In this document: positions 1-7,332 of the stretch, piece after piece
Numbering within the stretch: the stretch's first letter is position 1
Layout: each line of letters begins with the position of its first letter
Assembly: GCA_900316125.1 (NCBI GenBank)
Contig: ONBO01000008.1
Span: 1-43,756, forward strand
Length of the DNA stretch: 43,756 nucleotides
Direction of reading: 5' to 3'
DNA from: an uncultured Bacteroidales bacterium
Lineage (GTDB): Bacteria > Bacteroidota > Bacteroidia > Bacteroidales > Paludibacteraceae
Notes under the pieces: generated by a model
Database searches by the model: none
Told to the model about the DNA's origin: nothing
Seen by the model: the letters and a program-made list of their open reading frames with translations, nothing else
Made by a program: the position numbers and the translations under genes

Positions 1-238
1 GAAGGCTGCCGCAGCCAATGAGGAGCTTCGTCTGCCTGCCATTCAGAGTTATGAGGAGGAGCACAGGCGGACCGGACAGGTGATCGTGCTGAAGTGGAAT
101 ACGGTTACGCGCAATAAGAGCGAGACAGAGCGCGCCAGGGATGAGCTTATGTCGCGGCAGCGCCGGTATCGCGTCTTCCAAAGCGGAGGCGACGCCCTGT
201 CCCAGGAAAAGATCGGTGTTCAATATATCCCGGAATTC
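1..238. other. Unassigned left edge, possibly foreign sequence
   Basis: This edge is GC-rich (about 59% by hand count, against roughly mid-40s over most of the window). The plus strand is open from base 2 and reads as a plausible charged, helical protein interior (for example RARDELMSRQRRYRVF) up to about base 238. The minus strand is also open, as a continuation of the neighbouring OmdA-like frame, but its translation there no longer resembles that family. The change coincides with a GAATTC site at 233-238. I do not recognise the plus-strand protein. It could be a chimeric join in the clone or assembly, or a real neighbouring gene end. Confidence 0.35.
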
Positions 239-604
239 AGGAAAATCCGATCCAGGCTTGAAACTGTGAGGCCCCATGGCTGGCAGAACCTTTCTACCGG
301 CAGCTGTCATAAGTCCAAGGCTCTCCATGCGGCGTACACGCTCCTTGTTCAGTTCTGTCCAAGGGCTGCCTTTACGTCTGGGAGAGAAACGTGAGCAGCA
401 CATTCCGTCAATACGCTTAAAAATACTGTCTATCCAGCCAAAACAAAGCGCCTCCTCCACCGCATCAATGTAGTATAGATGCTCGTCATCCTCCGGGCGT
501 AGTCTCACAACTGGCACCCAGCATGCAGTCTGTGTGTTGTGGTTTTCAGACAGCCAAGCCCTGAACTCAGCACGGTTTCTAAATGTTATGACGGAGTCTT
601 CCAT
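233..604 (-). CDS. OmdA/YdeI-family (bacteriocin-protection-like) protein, partial
   Basis: The minus-strand frame starts at ATG 602-604 and begins MEDSVITFRNRAEFRAWL. It carries family hallmarks: an early W-V-P stretch, YIDAVEEALCFGWIDS, then RFSPRRKGSPWTELNKERV and a late AAGRKVLPAM. These match the YdeI/OmpD-associated (OmdA) family, small proteins linked to envelope stress and bacteriocin resistance whose biochemistry is unclear. About 120 residues are recognisable; full members run to about 190. After about base 238 the frame stays open to the window edge but similarity ends, so the C-terminus is either outside the window or replaced by unrelated DNA. A TAACTTTG promoter box lies 23 bases upstream of the start. 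Confidence 0.7.
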
Positions 605-626
605 ATATACAAAATTGTAGATAATG

Positions 627-634
627 CAAAGTTA
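627..634 (-). promoter_or_regulatory. Bacteroidota -7 box for the OmdA-like gene
   Basis: On the minus strand this reads TAACTTTG, an exact match to the TAnnTTTG consensus, about 23 bases ahead of the ATG at 604. I see no clear -33 TTTG. Confidence 0.6.
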
Positions 635-689
635 GTCTCTTTTTGTGAAACTGCATATATACTCTCTTGCACAAAATCCGCAAATTGAG

Positions 690-697
690 TAATTTTG
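690..697 (+). promoter_or_regulatory. Bacteroidota -7 box deciding the start of the ketopantoate reductase-like gene
   Basis: TAATTTTG matches TAnnTTTG. Transcription would begin near 703-705, which is downstream of the possible upstream start at 667, so the ATG at 721 is the credible start. The box is divergent from the OmdA-like gene promoter 56 bases away. Confidence 0.6.
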
Positions 698-720
698 CAT
701 CACAAAAAAAATCATTCATT

Positions 721-1632
721 ATGACTTACGCAATAATAGGTACAGGCGCCATAGGAGGGTTCTACGGTGGAATGTTGGCGCACGCTGGCAATGAAGTTCA
801 CTTCCTTTTTCATTCAGACTACAACGATGCGCATGAACGTGGGCTCATTGTAAAATCCATTTACGGAGACTTTACCATAAACCCTGTCAACGCATACAAA
901 AGCAGTAAGGATATGCCAGCCTGCGATGTTATCATCGTGGGAATGAAAACCGTGAATGAGCAAATGCTGCCTGAAATGATAAAGCCTGTGCTCAAGCCAA
1001 CATCGCTGGTGGTGCTTATACAGAACGGCTTGAATATTGAGAAACACATTGCGGAGCAGCTCCCTGAAAGCGTGGGCGTGGCTGGAGGAATGGCGTTTAT
1101 ATGCAGTAACAAGGTTGGGCCTGCCACCATAAACCACTTGGACTACGGTTTTCTTAACGTAGGGCTTTACAGAGGCTCAGAGCAGATGCTACACCAGTTT
1201 TGTGATGACATGAACGCATCTGGCGTAAAGACAACATACGCACCAGACCTTAAAGAGGCTCGCTGGAAGAAACTTGTTTGGAACATACCTTACAATGGCA
1301 TGACAGTTATTCTTGACACCACCACTGAATGTCTTATGAAGAACCAGGCATCTCGTGCGCTTATCTATGATGTTATGCTTGAAGTCTTAAAAGCCGCCGA
1401 TGCAAACGGAGTTCACATACCACAGTCTTTTGCAGATGATATGATGGACTTAACAGACAACATGCGTCCATACAAGCCAAGCATGCGCCTTGATTTTGAC
1501 AACCACCGCCCCATGGAGATACACTACATCTACTCAGAGGCAATAAAAGCCGCCCGTGAGAGCGGCATTAGTATTCCAAAGATAGAAGTAATGGAGCAAC
1601 AGCTCAAATTTATTCAGAGCACATACCTTTAA
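721..1632 (+). CDS. 2-dehydropantoate 2-reductase-like protein (ApbA/PanE family)
   Basis: The protein (303 residues from ATG 721) opens with the Rossmann fingerprint AIIGTGAIGGFYGGMLA, then has the family's VKTVNE-type and IQNGLN segments (GMKTVNEQ, LVVLIQNGLNIE) and a C-terminal ApbA_C domain containing EARWKKLVWNIPYNG, in which K, N and the following acidic residues form the active site in PanE. It would use NADPH to reduce ketopantoate to pantoate for coenzyme A synthesis, or a similar 2-oxoacid, in the cytoplasm. Many paralogues exist, so substrate is not certain. A longer start at 667 lies upstream of the likely transcription start and is rejected. The gene is followed by a hairpin terminator. 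Confidence 0.85.
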   Translation: MTYAIIGTGAIGGFYGGMLAHAGNEVHFLFHSDYNDAHERGLIVKSIYGDFTINPVNAYKSSKDMPACDVIIVGMKTVNEQMLPEMIKPVLKPTSLVVLIQNGLNIEKHIAEQLPESVGVAGGMAFICSNKVGPATINHLDYGFLNVGLYRGSEQMLHQFCDDMNASGVKTTYAPDLKEARWKKLVWNIPYNGMTVILDTTTECLMKNQASRALIYDVMLEVLKAADANGVHIPQSFADDMMDLTDNMRPYKPSMRLDFDNHRPMEIHYIYSEAIKAARESGISIPKIEVMEQQLKFIQSTYL

Positions 1633-1634
1633 CA

Positions 1635-1669
1635 GAGCAGGGTGACTGCACTACACAGCCACCCCGCTT
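1635..1669. terminator. Bidirectional hairpin between convergent genes
   Basis: An imperfect stem-loop with arms around GCAGGGTG and CACCCCGC plus an inner CTG/CAG pair lies just after the stop at 1632 and before the convergent lipoprotein gene end at 1691. T-rich sequence follows on the plus strand. Confidence 0.6.
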
Positions 1670-1690
1670 CTCTATAATTTACCACAATTA

Positions 1691-2107
1691 CTATTGTTCA
1701 GATGATGGTGCCGCAACTTCACCGTCAGGACGCTGACCTTTATGGCAGTGACGTTTATTTCCTCTATGGCACTTCATACTGTCTTTTGGGCACTTGCCAT
1801 CTTTCATACACTTCTCTGCAAACTCAACTCGTTTCTGAGACATCTCCTTCTGCTTGGCAATTACAGCCTGCTGCTCATCAACACTTAGAGAATCAAACTT
1901 AGCCCATTGTGCATCAAGAGCCTTCATCTCCTCAAACATTGGGCATGGACGGTGCGGACCCATTGGGCCTTTATGACCTCTTTCACAGAACTCAGGTTTG
2001 TCCTTGTCACAACATTTACCCTCTTTATCCTTGCAACAGCAGTTACAACACGATGTAGCCATAAGAGCCACACAAATTACAGACGCAATCTTAACTAATG
2101 TTTTCAT
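1691..2107 (-). CDS. Small His/Cys-rich putative lipoprotein
   Basis: The likely start is the ATG at 2107 (138 residues), because it gives a signal peptide MKTLVKIASVICVALMATS directly followed by a lipobox cysteine and the cluster CCNCCCKDKEGKCC. An upstream ATG at 2185 would bury this signal. The middle is acidic and helical (MFEEMKALDAQWAKFDSL) and the tail is rich in Cys, His and Lys (CHRGNKRHCHKG). The composition suggests a surface or periplasmic metal-binding lipoprotein, but this is inference; no family is recognised. The gene converges on the reductase gene across a shared hairpin. Confidence 0.65.
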   Translation of the reverse strand: MKTLVKIASVICVALMATSCCNCCCKDKEGKCCDKDKPEFCERGHKGPMGPHRPCPMFEEMKALDAQWAKFDSLSVDEQQAVIAKQKEMSQKRVEFAEKCMKDGKCPKDSMKCHRGNKRHCHKGQRPDGEVAAPSSEQ

Positions 2108-2293
2108 TTTATATAATATATTAAATGTGTTATACATATCCCGCATCGGGGTTGTTTTGTACATTTGATTGTAAAAGCATGCCAAAGTTTAATCAGGTGC
2201 AGCAAAATTCGACATAAAGTTTTTTTTCATCGACGAAACGGCCTTTGTTTATAACTTTTACAAGTCTTAGTAGCAAATGGATGTTAAATTTAC

Positions 2294-2301
2294 TATTTTT
2301 G
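2294..2301 (+). promoter_or_regulatory. -7 box for the DUF1015 gene
   Basis: TATTTTTG matches TAnnTTTG and lies 36 bases before the ATG at 2338, giving a leader of about 30 bases. Confidence 0.55.
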
Positions 2302-2337
2302 CAAAGATATAGAATAAACAAATAACTTGAGTAGATT

Positions 2338-3582
2338 ATGGCAATAGTAAAACCATTCAAAGGTGTACGCCCTCCAAAAGATTTGGTTGAGCAGGTGGCG
2401 TCACGTCCGTATGATGTGCTTAATTCAGAGGAGGCACGCACAGAGGCAGAGGGAAATGAAAAGTCACTCTATCACATTATAAAGCCTGAGATAGATTTTC
2501 CAGTTGGAAAAAATGAACACGATGAGGATGTTTACCTCAAGGCTGTGGAGAACTTCAAGAAGTTTCAGGAGAAGGGCTGGTTAGTACAGGACAGCAAAGA
2601 GAAGTACTACGTTTACGCCCAGACCATGAACGGCAAGACACAGTACGGTTTGTGCGTCTGCGCTTACGTGGATGACTATATGACAGGCAAAATCAAGAAA
2701 CATGAGCTTACCCGCCGTGACAAGGAGGAGGACCGCATGAAACATGTGCGTGTAAACAACGCCAACATTGAGCCTGTGTTCTTTGCCTATAAACACAATG
2801 ATGAACTTGACGCCATTGTGGCAAAAGTTTGCGCCGGCAAACCTGAATACGATTTTATAGCGCCAGATGGTTTTGGACACACATTCTGGGTTATTGATGA
2901 TGACGCCACCATCAAGCGCATAACAGAGATTTTTGCAACTATACCTAATATGTATATTGCAGACGGCCATCACCGCAGTGCCGCAGCCGCATTGGTAGGT
3001 GACGAGAAACGCCGCCAGAATCCAAACCACAAGGGTGACGAGGAGTACAACTACTTCCTTGCAGTCTGCTTCCCAGACAATCAATTGAACATTATTGACT
3101 ACAACCGTGTGGTTAAAGATTTGAACGGCCTCACCGATGAGGAGTTCCTCAGTAAACTTGCAGAGAACTTCATCGTCGAAGAGAAGGGCACTGAAATTTA
3201 CAAGCCGGCAAAGCTTCATAACTTTTCACTGTACCTTGGCGGCAAGTGGTATTCACTCACAGCAAAGCCTGGCACATATAATGATTCTGACCCGATAGGT
3301 GTTCTTGACGTTACAGTGTCATCAAACTTGATACTTGATAAGATTTTAGGCATCAAAGATTTGCGAAGCGATAAGAGAATTGATTTTGTTGGCGGTATTC
3401 GCGGATTAGGGGAACTGAAGAAAAGAGTAGATAGCGGTGAAATGAAAGTGGCTCTGGCACTCTACCCTGTCACAATGCAGCAGATTATTGACATTGCAGA
3501 TTCTGGTAACATCATGCCACCAAAAACCACATGGTTTGAGCCTAAACTCCGTTCAGGACTAGTCATTCACAAGCTAAATTAA
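2338..3582 (+). CDS. DUF1015 family protein
   Basis: The 414-residue protein starts MAIVKPFKGVRPPKDLVEQVASRPYDV in pieces typical of DUF1015, which nearly always begins with a Pro-rich segment and a PYDV motif. It contains the family signature YIADGHHRSAAA near residues 207-217. The length is normal. In Bacteroidota this family often sits beside serine biosynthesis genes and has been annotated as a putative serine kinase-like protein, but no such neighbours are present here and I do not assign a reaction. It appears to be a single transcription unit with its own TATTTTTG promoter, followed by a small dyad before pyrB. Confidence 0.85.
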   Translation: MAIVKPFKGVRPPKDLVEQVASRPYDVLNSEEARTEAEGNEKSLYHIIKPEIDFPVGKNEHDEDVYLKAVENFKKFQEKGWLVQDSKEKYYVYAQTMNGKTQYGLCVCAYVDDYMTGKIKKHELTRRDKEEDRMKHVRVNNANIEPVFFAYKHNDELDAIVAKVCAGKPEYDFIAPDGFGHTFWVIDDDATIKRITEIFATIPNMYIADGHHRSAAAALVGDEKRRQNPNHKGDEEYNYFLAVCFPDNQLNIIDYNRVVKDLNGLTDEEFLSKLAENFIVEEKGTEIYKPAKLHNFSLYLGGKWYSLTAKPGTYNDSDPIGVLDVTVSSNLILDKILGIKDLRSDKRIDFVGGIRGLGELKKRVDSGEMKVALALYPVTMQQIIDIADSGNIMPPKTTWFEPKLRSGLVIHKLN

Positions 3583-3588
3583 CTCATA

Positions 3589-3627
3589 CGTCATCCTGAA
3601 AGATGCTTCGTTTCACTCAGCATGACG
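3589..3627. repeat. Dyad-symmetric REP-like element between DUF1015 and pyrB
   Basis: The arms CGTCATCCTGA and TCAGCATGACG form an inverted repeat with one mismatch around a 17-base loop. The CGTCATCCTGA motif resembles dispersed palindromic intergenic elements. It could also end the DUF1015 transcript. No T-tract follows. Confidence 0.5.
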
Positions 3628-3643
3628 CTAATTAAGATATCAG

Positions 3644-4546
3644 ATGAAAAAACTTGTTTCCATTTCAGATTGCAGTAAGGAGGACATTCTGCACATTGTG
3701 GATTTGGCGGAACAGTTTGAGAAGAACCCAAACCCGCATCTTCTTGACGGGAAACTGGTGGCCACTCTCTTCTTTGAGCCGTCAACCCGTACAAGATTGA
3801 GTTTTGAAACAGCAGTGCAACGCCTTGGCGGCCGTGTCATAGGATTCTCTGACGCAGCCACCTCAAGCTCTTCAAAGGGAGAGACGCTGCATGACACCAT
3901 AAAGATGGTGAGCAACTATGTAGACCTCATAGTTATGCGCCATCCTGTAGAGGGTGCGGCGAGGTATGCATCGGAGATAACAAACGTACCTGTGATAAAC
4001 GCAGGCGACGGCTCCAACCAGCACCCTACACAGACAATGCTTGACCTCTACTCTATCAAAAAGACTCAAGGCACTCTTGAGAACCTTACAATAAGCATGG
4101 TTGGTGATATGAAGTACGGCCGTACTGTCCACTCTCTGCTTATGGCAATGCGTTACTTCAACCCTACATACCATTTTGTGGCTCCTCCTGAGTTAAAGCT
4201 TCCGCCACAATATCCGGAGTACATGAGGGCAAACAACATAAAGTTTGACGAGCGTGAGGATATGAACAGCATTCTTGCGGAAACAGATATTCTATATATG
4301 ACCCGTGTTCAGCAGGAGCGCTTCACAGACCTTGTGGAATATGAGAAGGTTAAGAACACTTACACTCTGCGTAACAGCATGCTTGAGGGAACCAAGGACA
4401 ACCTGCGTATTCTGCATCCGCTGCCACGTATCAATGAGATAGCCGCTGACGTGGATGCCAATCCAAAGGCTTACTATTTTGAGCAGGCCCGCAACGGTGT
4501 GTTCGCCCGCCAGGCTGTTATATGTTCAATACTTGGGCTGGTTTGA
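3644..4546 (+). CDS. pyrB: Aspartate carbamoyltransferase catalytic subunit
   Basis: This 300-residue protein carries the carbamoyl-phosphate binding motif STRTRLSF (about residues 46-53), the [11 protein letters not shown] region, the [10 protein letters not shown] segment and the aspartate-loop HPLPRINEI near the C-terminus. It condenses carbamoyl phosphate with aspartate to give N-carbamoyl-aspartate, the committed step of pyrimidine synthesis, in the cytoplasm. Length is normal for the family. It is followed by the regulatory subunit gene pyrI after an 86-base gap filled with short tandem repeats. No TAnnTTTG box is obvious upstream. Confidence 0.96.
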   Translation: MKKLVSISDCSKEDILHIVDLAEQFEKNPNPHLLDGKLVATLFFEPSTRTRLSFETAVQRLGGRVIGFSDAATSSSSKGETLHDTIKMVSNYVDLIVMRHPVEGAARYASEITNVPVINAGDGSNQHPTQTMLDLYSIKKTQGTLENLTISMVGDMKYGRTVHSLLMAMRYFNPTYHFVAPPELKLPPQYPEYMRANNIKFDEREDMNSILAETDILYMTRVQQERFTDLVEYEKVKNTYTLRNSMLEGTKDNLRILHPLPRINEIAADVDANPKAYYFEQARNGVFARQAVICSILGLV

Positions 4547-4550
4547 TTTT

Positions 4551-4624
4551 AGTTGACAGTTGACAATTGACAGTTGACAGTTGACAGTTGACGATTCACC
4601 GATTAAACGATTAAACGATTCACC
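4551..4624. repeat. Heptamer/octamer tandem repeat tract between pyrB and pyrI
   Basis: The tract consists of about six 7-base units of the form TTGACAG/TTGACAA followed by 8-base units of the form TTAAACGA/TTCACCGA. It ends a few bases before the pyrI start. Related tracts occur at 22.36-22.48, 23.08-23.12, 23.21-23.24 and 39.36-39.39 kb. Confidence 0.8.
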
Positions 4625-4632
4625 AAATAATT

Positions 4633-5091
4633 ATGGGAAAGACAGAATTAATAGTAAAAGCACTTGAGAACGGCACCGTTATTGACCACATACCGTCAGA
4701 CCAGACTTTTAAGGTTGTTAAACTGCTCGGTCTGGAGGAGTGCGCCAACCAAGTTACAATAGGAGTGAACCTCAGCAGTAGCAAGTTAGGCAAAAAGGGA
4801 ATAATAAAAGTTGCTGACAAATATTTTGCTAAAGATGAACTTGACAAAGTAGCCATTATCGCCCCCGATGCCAAAGTTAACATCATCAAGAATTATGGTG
4901 TGGTTGAAAAGATAGAGCTGTCACTTCCTGATGAGGTGACTGGCATACTTAAATGTATCAACCCAATGTGTGTCACTAACAAGGAGCGTGACGTGGAGAC
5001 TCGCTTCCACATTCTTGACAAGAAGAACGGAACTGTGAAATGCCACTATTGTGAGAGGATAATACTTAAAGAGGACTTAGTGTTGAAATGA
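4633..5091 (+). CDS. pyrI: Aspartate carbamoyltransferase regulatory subunit
   Basis: The 152-residue protein matches PyrI throughout. The N-terminal allosteric domain includes IDHIPSDQTFKVVKLLGL, and the C-terminal zinc domain has four cysteines at about 108, 113, 137 and 140 (CINPMC and CHYC), almost the same spacing as in the enteric protein. It binds nucleotide effectors and holds catalytic trimers together in the dodecamer. The stop overlaps the start of the following lolA-like gene (ATGA), so the two are translationally coupled. Confidence 0.95.
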   Translation: MGKTELIVKALENGTVIDHIPSDQTFKVVKLLGLEECANQVTIGVNLSSSKLGKKGIIKVADKYFAKDELDKVAIIAPDAKVNIIKNYGVVEKIELSLPDEVTGILKCINPMCVTNKERDVETRFHILDKKNGTVKCHYCERIILKEDLVLK

Positions 5092-5759
5092 AACGCTTTG
5101 CTATAATATTATCCTTGGTAGGACTCTGCCTTGGGGTGTTCGCCCAGACCAAGACTCTTGGTGATGCGCAGGGCTCAGTGAATGAGAAGTCACTGGCTAT
5201 TCTGAATGCAGTGAGTGATACTTACAAGAACTCCACCGGCACACAGATAGACCTGAAGATTGGTTTTGTGGATAACAAGACTGCCCTGACGGCAAACGCC
5301 AACGGCACACTGAAAACCACAGGCAAAAAGTTCTCGCTTATCACGGATTTTGCAGAGATGGTGTTTGATGGCAAGACTCTTAACGTGTATGACAAGAAGT
5401 CTAATGAGCTGACAATAAGCAACCCCACACTGGAGGAGGTGTCTGACATAGACCCTACTGCCATAATATCGATGTTCAAGGAGGGGTACAAGATTTCAGC
5501 TCCAGAGGTGAGCAGCACTGATGCTAACCTCACCACCATACGCCTCTACCCTGAGGACCGCAAGGCTGACTACTCCATGATAACCATAGTAATCAACACC
5601 GCCACATCAACCCCTGTTGAGATTAACACATCAGGCAAGAACGGAGTGGATAACAGCGTGATACTCAAGAAAGTGGAGACAAACAAGAAGTTCCCTGACT
5701 CCACATTTGAGTTCAACGCAGATAAACATAGAGGAATAATAATCACAGACCTTAGATAA
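5088..5759 (+). CDS. LolA-like outer-membrane lipoprotein carrier protein
   Basis: The 223-residue protein has a signal peptide MKRFAIILSLVGLCLGVFA and then the beta-rich LolA fold: a KIGF...NANGTL strand pair, KFSLIT...MVFDGKTLNVYDKKSNELTI and a DRKADYSMITIVI segment, all usual for Bacteroidota LolA-like proteins. It would carry lipoproteins through the periplasm toward the outer membrane. Several LolA paralogues occur per genome in this phylum, so it may be a specialised one. It overlaps pyrI by 4 bases and lies 12 bases before trxB. Confidence 0.75.
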   Translation: MKRFAIILSLVGLCLGVFAQTKTLGDAQGSVNEKSLAILNAVSDTYKNSTGTQIDLKIGFVDNKTALTANANGTLKTTGKKFSLITDFAEMVFDGKTLNVYDKKSNELTISNPTLEEVSDIDPTAIISMFKEGYKISAPEVSSTDANLTTIRLYPEDRKADYSMITIVINTATSTPVEINTSGKNGVDNSVILKKVETNKKFPDSTFEFNADKHRGIIITDLR

Positions 5760-5771
5760 GTTGAAAATATT

Positions 5772-6698
5772 ATGAGCTTAATCAAATGTTTAATCATTGG
5801 TTCTGGTCCGGCAGGACTCACAGCTGCAATATACGCGTCACGCGCGGGTCTTAACCCTGTAGTTTATGAAGGAATGCAGCCTGGCGGTCAACTGACCCAG
5901 ACTACAGAAGTTGAAAATTTCCCAGGCTACCCTGAGGGAGTTACAGGTGTGCAGATGATGGAGGATCTCCATAAGCAGGCGGCACGCTTTGGTGCAGAGA
6001 TAAACTGGGGCATAGCCACAAAAGTTGATTTTTCCAAGAGACCATTCAAGGTAACGATAGACGGCGAGAAAGAGATAGAGGCTGAAACTGTAATCATTGC
6101 CACAGGAGCCTCAGCAAAGTACCTTGGACTTGCAGATGAACAGAAATACGCTGGTAACGGCGTATCAGCATGCGCCACATGTGACGGATTCTTCTATCGC
6201 AAGAAGACAGTTGCGGTGGTTGGCGGTGGTGACACAGCCTGTGAGGAGGCGCTGTATCTGGCATCGATGTGCAAGAAGGTCTACCTCATAGTGCGCCGCA
6301 ACGTGCTTAGAGCGTCACAGGTAATGCAAGACAGAGTGCTTAATGCAGAAAACATAGAGGTGCTTTTTGAGCACCAGACACTCGGACTCACTGGTGACGG
6401 CGTGGTAGAAGGCGCAGACCTTGTAAAGGGCAAAGGCACAGACCATGAGGAGAAGGTTCACATTGCCATTGACGGTTTCTTCCTTGCCATAGGCCACAAG
6501 CCAAACTCAGATGTATTCAAGCCATTCATAGCCACCGATGAGGCCGGTTACATTATAACAGACAACCGCCAGCGCACTAATGTTGAGGGAGTGTATGCCG
6601 CCGGCGATGTTGCCGACCCTATATACCGCCAAGCCATAACATCAGCAGGCACCGGAGCCAGAGCAGCAATTGAGGCGGAGAGGTTTTTACTCAGTTGA
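5772..6698 (+). CDS. trxB: Thioredoxin-disulfide reductase
   Basis: This 308-residue flavoprotein has the FAD-binding GSGPAGLTAAIYASRA near the N-terminus, the redox-active pair C134-A-T-C137 followed by DGFFYRKK, the NADPH-binding GGGDTACEEALYL and a C-terminal AAGDVADPIYRQAITSAG. It reduces thioredoxin with NADPH in the cytoplasm. It sits 12 bases after the lolA-like gene and 6 bases before the PPTase gene, so it is probably cotranscribed with the NRPS. Whether it has a role in the peptide pathway or is simply caught in the operon cannot be told. Confidence 0.94.
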   Translation: MSLIKCLIIGSGPAGLTAAIYASRAGLNPVVYEGMQPGGQLTQTTEVENFPGYPEGVTGVQMMEDLHKQAARFGAEINWGIATKVDFSKRPFKVTIDGEKEIEAETVIIATGASAKYLGLADEQKYAGNGVSACATCDGFFYRKKTVAVVGGGDTACEEALYLASMCKKVYLIVRRNVLRASQVMQDRVLNAENIEVLFEHQTLGLTGDGVVEGADLVKGKGTDHEEKVHIAIDGFFLAIGHKPNSDVFKPFIATDEAGYIITDNRQRTNVEGVYAAGDVADPIYRQAITSAGTGARAAIEAERFLLS

Positions 6699-6704
6699 GA
6701 GTTA

Positions 6705-7331
6705 ATGAATATTTCAACTTTTGACGTTACACCACTTGTCTCAGACCCCACCCTCTTTGCGGAGTGGTATGAGAAAATGCCCGCATGGCGCAGGCGGCGG
6801 ATTGACAGCATGAAGCATGAGAGCGGCAAGGCGCTGTCATTAGGAGTTGGAGTGCTGCTGCACAAGGAGCTCTTAGAGATGGGGATAGAAGAGCCGGATG
6901 AAGTGAGTATGAATGAGTTTGAAAAGCCATTCTACAAGGAGCACCCTGAAATTCACTTCTCACTCTCCCACTCCGGCACCATGGCCATGTGCGCCATATC
7001 AGACAAGCCCGTTGGCTGTGACGTGGAGCGTCAGCGGCAGCGGGACCTTGACATAGCCAAACGTTTCTTTGCAAAAGAAGAGTATGAACTCATAAAGTCA
7101 CAACCTACGGAACAGGAGCAGACAAGCATGTTCTTTAGGATTTGGACACTAAAGGAGAGTTTTGTTAAGTGTATTGGAACAGGGCTTTCAACACCGCTTA
7201 ATGAATTCTCCATTATACCAGAACAGGAGATAATCACCTTAAATCAAATAATAAGCAATTCTGAATACAGTTTTGTTGAATTGAATCTTGATGACGGTTA
7301 TAAGTATTCAGTTTGCGTAAAAACTAACTGA
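6705..7331 (+). CDS. 4'-phosphopantetheinyl transferase, Sfp type
   Basis: The 208-residue protein contains the two Sfp-family motifs: G104-C-D106-V-E108, which ligates magnesium, and W147-T-L-K150-E151-S-F-V-K155. Upstream is the usual FSLSHSG segment. It transfers the phosphopantetheine arm of coenzyme A onto the serine of carrier (T) domains. Its stop is one base from the start of the NRPS, so its obvious partners are the two T domains of that protein (S684 and S1694). Length is slightly short but usual for compact members in Bacteroidota. Confidence 0.93.
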   Translation: MNISTFDVTPLVSDPTLFAEWYEKMPAWRRRRIDSMKHESGKALSLGVGVLLHKELLEMGIEEPDEVSMNEFEKPFYKEHPEIHFSLSHSGTMAMCAISDKPVGCDVERQRQRDLDIAKRFFAKEEYELIKSQPTEQEQTSMFFRIWTLKESFVKCIGTGLSTPLNEFSIIPEQEIITLNQIISNSEYSFVELNLDDGYKYSVCVKTN

Positions 7332-7332
7332 C

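Noticed and set aside
667..720. Longer N-terminus for the ketopantoate reductase-like protein
   Set aside because: The -7 box at 690-697 lies inside this extension and the Rossmann motif begins right after ATG 721.
2581..3219. Minus-strand open frame opposite the DUF1015 gene
   Set aside because: It is a shadow frame created by codon bias of the real gene.
4551..4624. CRISPR array
   Set aside because: Units are 7-8 bases with no spacers, and no cas genes are in the window.
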